Source: Paramecium tetraurelia (Eukaryota; Ciliophora; Oligohymenophorea; Peniculida; Parameciidae). From it: a stretch of DNA of 64,000 bases. The position numbers and the translations under genes are program-made. The notes under the pieces were generated by a model. That model was not told the DNA's origin, ran no database searches, and saw nothing but the letters and a program-made list of their open reading frames with translations. The stretch's first letter is position 1; each line of letters opens with the position of its first letter. Where the stretch lies: positions 372,001 through 436,000 of the forward strand of contig NW_001799222.1 of the NCBI RefSeq assembly GCF_000165425.1. The letters run 5' to 3'. Below, piece by piece: positions 31,239-43,400 of this stretch.

Positions 31239-33641
31239 ATGTTTAATCATAAATCAAAAAGACCGTCGTTATTGTACATTGAATGCAAATCAAGAGATCT
31301 ATCGAGAAGGAACTCACGATTGAGTGATATTTTTGATGATACTATTAATAAATAGAATATCCAATAATAATAGAGATAATTGTCAACCACAAGCAAAAAG
31401 CCTGCTAGTCCCTCTTTGAATACCATGTATAGACAGGCCATATCTGATTAATAAGTCTTATAGGATCAGACTCAAATGCTGATTGAAGATTTGAATGGGA
31501 AATTGTTACAGAGGGCAGAATTCATTGGGTAGATTGAGGAATTAGAGGAATTAATAGATTATCATAAGAAACACAGTTGTTTTGAAATAGCTTTTGTAAT
31601 TCGAATTGAAAAGTTAGAAATTCTTATTCAACAATAATAAAAATACTCCAGAAATGCAACCGAATTATTAAGATAAAAAGAACTCTATTATGATGAGTTG
31701 AATAAAATAGTTTATTAAGAGGCTCTCAATGCCTTAGGAATGTACTTGAAACAATGGGGTACATTATTAATTATAATTTTTGAAAGGACAACAGTTTGAT
31801 CTCATTCAAAATAATTATGGACCTGAAACATATCAATAATTGGTAGCTGAAAAAGAGTAGGAATTTATTTAAAACATGACAATTTTATATGATAAAAAAA
31901 TAAGAGGAATTACATAATTATTCAGAAATTATCAATACATTGATAAATCAATTAAAAGTAACGTTGAATTTGTAGATACCAATCTCAATCAAGAATTGTA
32001 TAATGTAAAGTAGGCAATCAAGCAAAATTAGGAATTGATTTAGAAAATACTAAGAATTCATTTGGAAGAAGGTATATCATCAAATCTAAATGAGAAGATG
32101 CAAACCTTAGAATTAAAGAACATTAGATTGGCATAAAAATTAAATGAAATTGCCAGGAATTAAACATCTACACAAGAGAAAATTAAAACTAAGAAAGAAA
32201 CTGAAGAACTTTATCACGGCAATCTGACTGGCTTTGATGATATATCATATATTGATTTTGACGAACTCCAAAATGAGAGGTCTAATTCCTAATAGAAATT
32301 AAGAGATTTTAAAGGATAACATAATAATAGTTAAACCTAAAGTTTTTTCAATTATCATGGAAGTCAAGAAACTTAATCCAAGTTGAATTAGTTTCAATAA
32401 ACATATTAATCTAAAAATTTTGAAATGGAAACCAAATACTCTGAAGGATAATGCACTTCTGAGGATTCAACATTGCAACACTTTCAAGAGTTAAATTTGG
32501 CCTTAATTCAGTCAGGTAAATCTCTTGATGGCCACACAATGAAGTTTCAACCATAATAATCATTAACCATTTAAGATAATTTATCACCATAGTAAAATAT
32601 ATTTTTACGGTTGCAAACCATAACTGAAGAATAACTAAGTTCTAAAAGAAACAGATAAAAGATGGATCAGAAACAAAAGATCGACCCAAGTCCTGTGAAC
32701 ATAGATCTTAAGAATATTTTAAATTTAAAAACAATTAAATAAATAGACAATTCTACTATCCCGTTAACAGACTAAACTAAAAGATTTTCAAATAATGAAG
32801 TATAATCTATGGATTAGTTCAAAAATTAGATTGAAATAAATTAGAAATACAAAAAGATGCCATCTTCAAATGGGTCATTATTTTTCAGTAATCAAGTTTC
32901 AATACCCTCATCAACTTAAAAAAATAAAAATGAATAGTTTTTTAAATCAAAAGATTCTTTGTCAGAAAAGTTATCTAAGCAAAAAAAGTCCAAATCTTTT
33001 GATTCAACATCCAATAAAGAACAATTAAAATCATTCATTGCAAATTCATCAACTAATAATGGACAAACAAAAGAAATTTAAAAAGTTTAGAATACTATAA
33101 ATTAATTAACACCAATTGAATAGGAAATTCTGAAAATACTTAAACCATTATAAAAAGGGTAGTAGATTTACAAAAGATTCTCAACTACCAAACCGAACTT
33201 AACTAAATAAGAATTTGATCCATTTACTTGCTCAAATCCTGCTAATTGTGGGTTCTGTCCAAGAATCATCTGTCTATCCAAAAACCTAGATAGTATTGAA
33301 TTTAAGAATTAGATGAGAGTAAATGTAAATTTATATTTATTATCTAGTAAGTTGATGCTACAATAAAGTTAGAGGAAATTATGAGAGCAATGATTCCAAG
33401 CACTATCCAATAATCAATTTCAATAAAGAAACAAATTTAATGCAAATACATTTTGAGTAAATAGGAAAGCGCTGTTTGTAAGATTTTGTTTTGGCCTATG
33501 TCTCTTATAACTTAAAATGATGGGCGGATTGAATTACTCTTTAGTAACGAGTAAGTCTTAGAATAATGGTAGGCAAACCTACTCTTTCTAAAAGATAATA
33601 TAAAAACTCTTCAATCCATCAATAAAAAATTAAATTAATGA
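31239..33641 (+). CDS. Large coiled-coil protein
   Basis: A 781-residue protein with two introns (31759-31786, 33319-33347). Residues 60-370 are strongly heptad-like (QMLIEDLNGKLLQRAEFIGQ, LEKLEILIQQ, LQKILRIHLEEG, EKMQTLELKNIRLAQKL). A long Ser/Asn/Gln-rich disordered region follows. Near the end is a Cys cluster (DPFTCSNPANCGFCPRIICL), then a C-terminal stretch that could be a small PH-like fold (ISIKKQIQCKYILSKQESAVCKI ... RIELLFSNEQVLEQWQANLLFLKDN). No family is recognised. Ciliate cytoskeletal or basal-body proteins often look like this. Confidence 0.8.
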
Positions 33642-33712
33642 TTATGAAATGAATTTAGTAAATTAGTTATCTAAATATTAATTGATTATTAAATATATCC
33701 AAATAAACAAAG

Positions 33713-34145
33713 ATGCCTATCTATAATGAAGTTTGGGAAGAAGAAGGTACTCTTGAAATCTTTACTATTAGATTTCATGTTTAGAAACATGATTAATTTA
33801 TAAACATTAACAAAAAACCATGTGAAGTTGTTGGATAATCTCAAATTTGAGTTTGTCGAATATAAAGTAATCATACATGATATGGTAGGCCAATCAATTA
33901 TTAGCTTGTCATCTCTATGATAGAATGGCACAACATTGCAAGAATCAATTCGGTCTATTTGAGGACTCATTTGTACCAGAATGTCTAGATGCTAGAAATT
34001 ATTTCTAATTATGTGTAAGAATGAATGCCTCATATGGCTTAGCCAAAAAGTATTTCCCAGAGTAATCAAATAAGCTTATTTTAGATATTTCTTAACAAAC
34101 GAATACTCAAGACCAAATCCCAATTTTAAAGAATTAGGACTTTGA
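33713..34145 (+). CDS. Twin CX9C (CHCH) mitochondrial intermembrane-space protein
   Basis: Three introns (33827-33851, 25 nt; 33867-33888, 22 nt; 34062-34084, 23 nt) give 120 residues exactly in frame. The centre carries two CX9C motifs: CHLYDRMAQHC and CLDARNYFQLC, preceded by a further Cys in KKPCEFVEYKANQLLAC. This is the coiled-coil-helix signature of proteins imported by Mia40/Erv1, such as complex I subunits (NDUFA8/NDUFB7-like) or Cmc/Cox17-type factors. The N-terminal FTIRFHVQKHDQFININ and the tail RYFLTNEYSRPNPNFKELGL are not diagnostic. The order of Cys and the basic helix suggest a respiratory complex subunit; I cannot choose which. Confidence 0.8.
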
Positions 34146-34472
34146 TCCATTCATTATAAAATTTAATATAATTATTATTATAGAAATAGAAAGGCTTTAC
34201 TTTTGTTATTTTATTCTCTTTAATAAATCAAATCAATATCTATATATATATTAAATTATACTCTATTAATTCAAGATTCATAATTTTTCTATTATAATTC
34301 AAATTACTTAATCTGATACTAATGCAACCACATCATATTAATTTAATTATTGAAAGAAGGATTATAAGAATAAAAATTTTGATTTCAAGAATATAGGCGA
34401 AGATCTCTTAATGATATTAATAATTAATCTACTTGTAATTATTTTAATAAACATAAGTTAAATACTCGAATT
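34146..34472. other. Stretch between convergent genes
   Basis: This 327-bp, extremely AT-rich stretch lies between the stops of the CX9C gene and the pepsin-fold-like gene. I see no ORF, RNA gene or repeat of note. Confidence 0.6.
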
Positions 34473-35666
34473 TCACATTTTAATAGGATCTTCTCCTTAA
34501 TACTCAGGGCTTGCTTCATTATTTTAATATTTTATTAAAAATAATGCCAGCAAAATAATTAATGGAATTGATACCTATAATACAAGTGTTTCTTGCTAAT
34601 AAAGAGTAGATTTTTCATATTAAAAACATCTCTCATCAAACTAATTCTAAATAGTAACAAAGTTTTCTTTAAAATCGAATTACACTTTCTTATTCTCGAA
34701 GAATGATGATCCCAGAACTATTGATTAGATATTTTTCGTTATAACAAACTTAAGCATCTGCCAACCATCGAACTCTTATACATATTGATTTGGGGATAAA
34801 ATGATTGGATGTTCTTCATTTTCTTTATTGAAAAATTTTAAATCATACTTCGAATCTAATTTAATATTAGTACTTTCATTTAAACCTCTGCCTGCCAATA
34901 TAAATTTACCCTCGACATTTATAAAATTGAATCCCGCTTTTTCAAACTCTGATTATAAATTACTAAAAACCTAATCAGGAAAATGATTGAATTCTGAGTT
35001 TTATTATATTTTCCCAAATTTTAATTCATCTTATGTGTCATTAAAACGAGGATCGAACTTAAAGAGTTATTCTTGTCCAAGATTAAGAAAAATTAAGTGA
35101 GATGATATATCAATCTAGGTATCTCCAAATTTCAAGTAATTTATTTATATTTATGTAGTGTAACTTTTTTTTGATAAAATTGGTGACAATAATACTTTTT
35201 AGAGAGGGATGTCTTTCAAATTCATTTATAATGAGGTTTCAAATGTTTTATCTGTTTTACTTTAACATAATTAAAAGCCATCATTCACAAAAGAATTTAT
35301 ATGATGTACAGGATTCGACAAAGATAATAGAGAAGAGGAGTGGTTCTAATTTTAATCATTTAAATATATTAAAGGCTAAAGAACCATTGATTAAGTGTCC
35401 AAATCATACATTTTAATTTCAAAGTAATCTAGTTCTGTATTACCTAAATAACACTGACGTCTAGTACAATCCTTACAATTTTAAGTGCACTTTGAGGTTT
35501 AAATTAAATTCAATTAGCTAATGTATAAACTTAATTCGAAGAATAATTCAATTTCGAATCCATTCATAGTTTCCATTTTGAGCTTACCATCATCTTCTTT
35601 TATTTCAAATATCCTTGACTAGCATAGTTAATTGTTTATAATGACCAATAAAATTATAAAAATCAT
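34473..35666 (-). CDS. Secreted/type I membrane protein, degenerate pepsin-fold candidate
   Basis: Single-exon minus gene, 397 residues. It opens with a signal peptide (MIFIILLVIINNQLCQS) and ends with a transmembrane helix (LVLQVSIPLIILLALFLIKY) and a short cytosolic tail. The lumenal part has a Cys cluster CTQNCKDCTRRQCYLG. The C-terminal region resembles the second lobe of A1 proteases (VITKNIQSIVLGSSFFENKKVQFDFKENFVTI matches the ILG..F....VVFD..N..V pattern). I see no DTG/DSG catalytic motif in either lobe, so it would be inactive if related. It starts 35 bp downstream of the pseudokinase gene's stop on the same strand. Confidence 0.7.
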
Positions 35667-35701
35667 TTTATAATTAATATTATGTAGCAATTTAATATAA
35701 A

Positions 35702-36922
35702 TCATCTAATATTTTTATTTAGGCTTTTTGATAGAGTTTCTTGAATTCTTTTATTTAAATTAATAAGTTTTTAGTCTACAGAATCTGTACTCGTAGTTTT
35801 AATTGTAGTATTATTATTGATAGAACTGGTAAATTTATTATTATTGTTACTGATCTCTCTATTCTCTTAACTTAATGTTAATTAGTCATAGGCCTTATAT
35901 ACTTGTTATTGTTATTATTATTGTTATTGTAACTAAAAAGAGGAATTTAAAATCGATGATTTATTACTCAAGCCAAGATCCAAATTAGTAAATTGCATAT
36001 CCTTCAAATTGCCTAATAACTACTACATCTCTAACCAATCTGGTCTTTAATTAAAATCAATAAGGAGCATCTTTTTGAGTGTCTAGTCAACTCTCCCGGG
36101 ATAAAGCGATCTCAATTAATCCAAACAATCATTCAGTTGAATGACACTGATACTTCCTGTTTCAAAGAGATAATCACAGTTTTTGAGAAGACATAGAGAC
36201 AAAATGATCATACTAATTCATATAGAAATAATAATTTACCCTAATCCAAATACGTCCTACTTAAATCTATTGACTCGAAGATTGCCTCCTGATTCTGGGG
36301 ATTTGTATTAGTTTTCAAATAGATGAGGTGCTCTGGCTCTGAAAGGACTGACATCTTGAATTCGGTAGAGCAAATATTCTTCATCGAAGTAGACTGATTC
36401 TAGTGTCAAGGCAGAGTGGGTGATTCCTCTTTTTTGGAGAAATATAAAGGCCTCACATAATCCTGAAATCATCTTCCATATTTCTTCCTCAGGGACATAT
36501 TCTTGTGTTTTCGATCTTTTCTCAATCAACTATTTAATGTCCAAAGGGAGGTACTCATAGAAGATTTTGAGTTGCTTGCTTTGGCTAAATTTGTCGCTTT
36601 ATTCTTCAAAGAAGAGGAAAGAGACCAGATTTGGGTGTTTCCATTTGGTTCTTTCTTGTATAGCACTTACTTCTTCGGATCCCACAGTATTGGTCCAACA
36701 ACACAAATACTTGGCAAAAGGATCCAGTCTATAGATGGAGGATGTGGGAGAGATATCAATAACATGATTAATGGAAGTGTATGCTGTGATCATATAATCC
36801 TTTGGATTTTCATTGGGTTACCGGGGTCTAGGTTCATTCTGCACGACTGGGTTATATGATTGTGTAATTTTGTGTAAAGGGTAGGGCTATTGTCTCTGAG
36901 CAACACAATATTCTGGGTACAT
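35702..36922 (-). CDS. Protein pseudokinase
   Basis: A 397-residue protein with one intron (36213-36239, 27 nt). The order of kinase subdomains is visible: EEVSAIQERTKWKHPNLVSFLFFEE (subdomains III-IV), LKIFYEYLPLDIKQLIEKR (V), EEEIWKMISGLCEAFIFLQKRGI (VIa), THSALTLESVYF (VIb), RIQDVSPFRA (VII), YKSPESGG and QDVFGLGMIILSLCLL (VIII-IX), then CLDQLRSLYPGRVDQTLKKMLLIDFNQRP (X-XI). The catalytic HRD is HSA, the DFG is DVS and the usual Asn is missing, so phosphotransfer is very unlikely. The C-terminus is Gln/Asn-rich (poly-Gln from TAA/TAG/CAA codons near 35900). A scaffold or regulatory role is inferred. Confidence 0.85.
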
Positions 36923-37060
36923 GTAATAAATTTCTGTTAAAAATAAAATCAAGTATAAAATAGTTTTTAATTTGAGAAATTTTCTATTTAAGTACAACAA
37001 CCTAACTAACTCAAGTGTGAATGATTGATTACATATAAAAAATGGATGTTTTATGAGAGC

Positions 37061-37381
37061 ATGAATATTAGTATCAATGTATTAGGCCCGATAAGAACGA
37101 ATGGAAAAGATTTAAGCTAGGAATTTCAAACAGTAGAGTAAGATAAAGAGTAGATTATCGAAAATTCTTCATAAATTGTGTAAGAAGAAGGAATGAAACA
37201 TATTAGAATATCAAACAATCAAAATATATATATACTGAAGAGCATGAATATTAATATGAACATGTTAGATCATATTCTTAATAAAAATGAATCCAAATAT
37301 ATCAATTTACAATAAAGCAAATAAAATTATACTTTTCTGTAAAGTACTTCCATCTCCTTTAATAACAAATCAATTTATTGA
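37061..37381 (+). CDS. Small hypothetical ORF upstream of the dynein gene
   Basis: Between the divergent pseudokinase and dynein genes, ATG 37061 opens a 106-codon frame: MNISINVLGPIRTNGKDLSQ, IENSSQIVQEEGMKHIRISN, SMNINMNMLDHILNKNES, SIY-TGA. Composition is coding-like. A second frame over the same bases also looks coding (ECEYQYQCIRPDKNEWKRFK-type), so the structure is uncertain. The two halves contain an imperfect DNA repeat (37054-37101 and 37232-37289). No homology recognised. Confidence 0.4.
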
Positions 37382-37484
37382 ATAACAATCTATACGACAG
37401 ATCTCAGAAGACAATGGAGAAAACAATGGTTATGGATAAAGTAGAAGAAATTATATAAGTGAATATTATATAATTAATTAATTA

Positions 37485-40400
37485 ATGAATCCTCGGAGAG
37501 CATAATCAAGTGGAAATAGAGCTTCGTCTGCTGTTAAGCGAGTTGCTATGCCGAATGGGTACACATTGTACAATTAGAGCGGGCAGAAATTTCATTTACC
37601 CAATATGAAGAAGTACTGCAGTTATATGAATGTAAAAGTGCATCGCAACGTTCTATCGAAGAGACTGATAATAGGGCTAAAACATCAACATTATAGCCCT
37701 TGCATAGCGAAGTATAGACAATAGTGCATCAAAGACCATAGAGTACGATAGAAGTAAAATAAATTTGAAATTGATTTAGACTCCTGCAGTAATGATGAAT
37801 AAGTACATCAATTACAGAATAGCATAGCCATATTCATGCACAGTGGATGTGAATGCGCGTCTATGGGAAGCAAGTAAAAACACAACCATAGGATTGAAAA
37901 GAGTGTCATCTGCTGTCAAGAAAGAGGAAACTGAATATCAAATGGATTGCGAAACGATAAGCGGCACTCTGAAGCCCTATGAATTTCTATCCTCTCTCGG
38001 AGGTAAGATGATTTCAAACTAACCCTCCAAATAATAATCAATTGATGTGTCCAGATAAAACAATGCACAGCAACCTCGTCCCTAAACTGTGACATCAATT
38101 GGAAAGATGGACTTCACTATTATTTAAGAACAATAGCAGAGACTACAATCTGCTCAACAAACATTATCCAGACCACCTATTTCTAAACGACCTATGACAT
38201 CTATTCAGAGACCTCAATCTTAGGCTTTTGATGTAGCCGAAAGCAAACGAGTCAAGTAAGATCGCATCCAAAGTGCTACTCTTGATGTATTTCAAAAACC
38301 TGCTACAAAACATAAAAAATAAATTACAGACATGATTGATTAATAAGTTTTAAGACCTCAAAGTAATTGGAGTCATCAAAGGCCTATCTCCTCAAAAACC
38401 ACTGCTCCACAGTCCTTCTTCAAGATATATACTAAATTCACTAATGTCAGTGCTCTTGATCTACCATATGAAGAACTCTTCGATAGAAATGAAAGAACTG
38501 TGGCAGCTACGTTTGCAAGATTCGGAGATCTAGGCTATTATTCACCAATCTAAAGGATTGGAGTTTATATGCAATTTTCAGCAAAGTTGAAAAAGGAACA
38601 TTTGCTCAAGATCATCGATTTGTAAAAAACAATGAGTTCAGCTGAAAAGACAGATGGAGAAGTACCAATCTAATTGGCTATTGTGAATGAATTGTTTCCA
38701 AAATAAGGAAGAGACAAAACAGGTATCAATTCAGGAGCTAATGATGCTTTGACCAGAGAACCAGTGTCACTTTGTTTATATCCTGAATATTTTGATGACA
38801 ATGATGAAAATATAGATCAAATGGAATTGTCTCTTAGGAAATTCAATGAGATGCTGGCTGAAATGAATGGCAATTATGATCCATCTCTTTTATGTAAAGA
38901 CTATTATATCCACATCGATAGAGAGTTCTGGCCAGAAAACATTCTCAAAGAAGTACTCATCTCAGAAGAAAGATATCGTAATTACATATCTGGTGACCAT
39001 ATCAGAAATGATGAAGTTCCAAAATTCAAAAGAGAATGGATTTTAAATGCATTCAATTTGATTAAACCAGAATTATTACGAAATGAAGATTGCTCAAGAT
39101 TTATTGTTAAGGAGATCTTGGAATTATTTAGAGAATACATGAAGAGAGCAATGCTGGATTATATACTTAGGTCACCAGAAGAAAGAAAGAGACTCCACAT
39201 CACATTACTCCCAAGAACTTTCATAAATTCAGCCTAGAGAATAGCCAGAGAGGGAGGTTACAACATGAAATTATTCCCAGATTGGCATGATTTTGTGTAG
39301 CGAGGTAAAGATTTCTGCAAAAACAACCTTACTTTGATCTCAACAATAAATTAAGGATTGTCCGATTGGATCTAAGATTTTAACAGTTTTAAATTATGTG
39401 ATTTAAGCAAAATGAAATAAGTGGCTAGATTGGGTTATACCTTTACATTCCAGGAATTCCAAAGAGTTCAAACCATCTACAAATTGAATGTTCTGTGTCT
39501 CTTAGAACACGTATGGTTTAGAGGAGTTATGCTGATAATTAAGCTCTAGAAGTTCTTAAGGTAGAAGTAATACAAAAGTTCATGGACTATTACTGGGCCT
39601 AAGTTTAAATAATAATCATTAAGATAAACAGTCCTTGAAATCATCCCAGAGGAGGATTTTATAGATGAGGATAACGTGATTTATAAGGGCGAAGAACAAT
39701 CTTGCTACATATCTATTAAGGAGGCCTTGCAATTCTATGCTTCTAAAACTACTCAACCGTACAACTTTGATCGTTTCAAAGATTCCTGTCAAGCACTCAA
39801 TGCCTTTACAGAATACCATGTAATGTTACAAAACCCAAATCCCATAGAGTCAGATAAGTTGTCTTAATTCTAATTGGAGGATGTTAGGTAATAGCAAGAT
39901 GAAATACTGTATAAGAAATTAGAAAAGGAGTAGAGGAAAGCAGTCACATCCAATGCTACTGTTTTATTGCAATTGCAGCTGAGAGGTTACATAGATAGGT
40001 CTTTACAGCATTTTGAATAGCACATTCTCAATATCGAAATTCCTAAATCATATAATATCGAGCTAAGTGATACTAATTTTAGTAGTTTGATCCAGGCTTT
40101 TCAAAGTATGAAGGACAGAGAATTCATACCTCCAAAGTGGAATTTGCTCTCACAACCTTATGATCCTTTCATCCGATTGGAATTGGTGATAGAAAATGAA
40201 TTCGTTAAATTGAAGGAGAATGAAGAATCAGTTAAGAATGAATTTGTGGATGCCTTCAGAAGTATCATAATCTCATTTGATAAATTCCTTACATCCAAAA
40301 TTTGCCAAAGTCACTTACAATCCCAAAGAGACTATCTAACCAGTTCCATTGAGAAATTTCTAATTTAATTTTGACCAAGACATGGGAGGTATGACTAAAG

Positions 40401-43400
40401 AGGACTTCTAGAAGTTCTTCAAGTCCTTTTGGCCACAAGTGAAAGTGGAGGAAAAGTAATAGAAAGAACATCCAGAACTATTGTTGGCATCTGAGGAGTA
40501 GAGAGAAGTGTATTAAGAGAAAAAGTACATGACAATTGCATCAATAGAAGAAGGGTGTTATTTGGCTCAAGAAGCTAGGATTTTAAAACATGTTAGTGAA
40601 CATTACAGGAAGACTCTGCAGGTCCTTGACTATTTCTAACAATTCACTTAATTCTTCAACAAGGTCTACGAGAAGGAAATCAAATCATTGAAGAAAGCTA
40701 TCTCAAATGAAGAATTCAAAATGTATATGGAGATTCTCAATAAATATAGAAGTTTATTGGATAAAATTCCATCAACGATTCAATTCCCTCTATTTCAAGT
40801 AAATTGTGAGTCTGTATGTTCAAGTGTCAAATAAATGATCAAAGAATACAAGGATAAACTGTTCATCAATTTTGAATCTGTTTTGATAGATCAATCTAAA
40901 GTGATATCTGATAGATACTTACAGATTAGTACATACATCAGAAGATCACTTAAAACACCTGAAGATGTGGAAGCCATGGACAAGTACATTACAGATGTTG
41001 GGTAGGAGAGAGTGAGGATAAAAACTAATACGACAGATATCTTTATTAAAGTTATGTTTCTATTGAAGCAAGATTATGTTATTAGTGAATAGTTGCTATT
41101 GTTATCAGAAGAATTGTATCATAGACCAGCTCAACTCGACAGGGAGTTGATTGAATAGGAGGAGAAACATCAAATTGAGAGAGGCAGATTGGAGGAAGAA
41201 CTCAAGAAGCAGAGATCCCAATTTGAGGAGAGAGTGGCTAAGTATTGTGTTGAAATTAAAAATCTTGACTCCTTCACTGAAAGATCGTAATACAAAGGAT
41301 ATGTTAAGGACATAGAAGAATTCGAACAGAGATTAGCTGATGCTGCTACAGAAATGCAAGAGATTATATAAAAGGAATTGACATTATTTGGATATCCATC
41401 TCAATTTGAAAATTTTGTGAAATTGCAGACTTAAATATTGCCATATTCAGAAATGTGGAAATCAATAGGGTTGTATATGGATCAAAAGAAGAAATGGATG
41501 AATGGCCCTATTATGGATGTTAATTACGGTGATGTAGAGACGATTTTGAAGAATCAAAAAAAAGGAATAGTTAAACTCAGCAAATTGTTCAAATAAAATA
41601 CCATTCCATTCAGAGTCTTGGGGGAGTTCACAGAGGATGTTGAAATCATGAGTTAAAACAGTAAGACTTTAGAAGTACTCTCCAATCCAGGTCTACGTGA
41701 AAGACATTGGAAATCAGTTTAAACTATTATAGCATAGACTTTCAACTATAAGGAAGTGTCTTTGAGGGAGTTGAATAATTGGAAGGTCGTAGAGTTTATT
41801 AGGGATGTGGAAGAAATTTCAGAAAATGCAAGCAAGGAATTCACCCTAGAAAATGCATTGGTCAAAATGAAAAGGGAATGGGATAGCATTAAATTGGTTG
41901 TTTTGAATTACAAGGGAAGAGGAGTTCTTATCCTGTAGGGATAATGTGTAGAGGAAATACAAACCTTATTGGATGACCATGTTATCAAATCCTAAACAAT
42001 CAGAGCTAACCCCTTGATTAAATTTATGGAGGAAGATGCCATAAGATGGGAGAAATTAATGATGTTTATATAGCAAATCTTAGATTTATGGATTAAGGTG
42101 TAAGGTATGTACTTATATTTGGAACCGATTTTCAGTTTTGAGGATATAATAAAGACATTGTATGATGAGAGTGAAAAATTCAAGAAGGTGAGTAGTAATT
42201 GGAATATAATTACAAAGGCTGTTGAAATGGAACCGTTAGCATTGAACTTAGAGAAGATTCCAAATTTAATGGATATCCTATAAACATCATTAAGATTAAT
42301 AGAGGAAATACAGAAAGGATTAGAGAATCATTTGGAAATTAAGCGATTGGAATTCCCACGCTTCTTTTTCTTATCAAATGATGATTTGATTAACATTTTG
42401 GCAGAAACAAGAGACCCTCTGTTAGTGTAACCTCATATGAGAAAGTGTTTTGAGGGGATTGAGGAATTAATATTCAATTCAAATACAGATATTTTAGGAA
42501 TGAAAAGTGTCGAAAAAGAAGAAGTCAACTTTGATAATAAGGTATCCCCGAAAGAGTTCAAGAATTGTGTAGAGAAATGGCTGCTGAAGGTAGAAGAAGA
42601 GATGAGGAACAGCATATCTCATTTAATTAGATAATGTTTTGGAGAATTACAAGAATTGCCAGTGTTAATCAAATGGATTCGTAGATGGCCTGGCCAATGT
42701 GTATTGACTTGTGCTTGCATTAATTTTACCAATTAAATCGAAAGTACTATAAGAACTGGAAAGACTCTTAATAAATTTGGGAGTGATAGAGTTAATCATT
42801 TGAATGAGATTGTATCTTAGGTAAGGGAATCTTAATAATAAAATGAAAGATTATTGTTGTCCGCTCTTATAGTGTTGGAAGTGCATAATAATGATATTTT
42901 ATAAGATCTGATAAAATTGGAAATGAAAGACACAAATATATTCGAATGGACTTCATAATTGAGATATTACATGTAGGAAGACACAAGTGTTTCAGTCAAG
43001 ATGGTCTAAACTTCTATTCCATATGGAAATGAGTATTTGGGTATAGGTAGCAGATTGGTTATTACTCCATTAACGGATCGATGTTATAGAACTCTAGTTG
43101 GGGCATTACATTTGAATTTGGGAGGAGCACCAGAAGGACCAGCTGGTACTGGTAAGACAGAATCCACAAAGGATTTAGCCAAAGCAGTAGCAGTATAATG
43201 TATAGTATTTAACTGTGGTGAGGGATTGAATACTCATGCTATGGCCAAGTTCTTTAAAGGACTAGCAAGTGCTGGTGCTTGGTCATGTTTTGATGAATTT
43301 AATAGAAATAGAATTGGAGGTCTTGTCTGTCATTGCATAATAAATCTTATAAAATTCAGTAAGCTAAGTCAATGTCGATTGAATCATTTTAATTTGAAGG

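Noticed and set aside
35880-35935. Repeated TTATTG/TTGTTA run as a mobile-element footprint
   Set aside because: It encodes a poly-Gln/Asn stretch in the pseudokinase tail on the minus strand.
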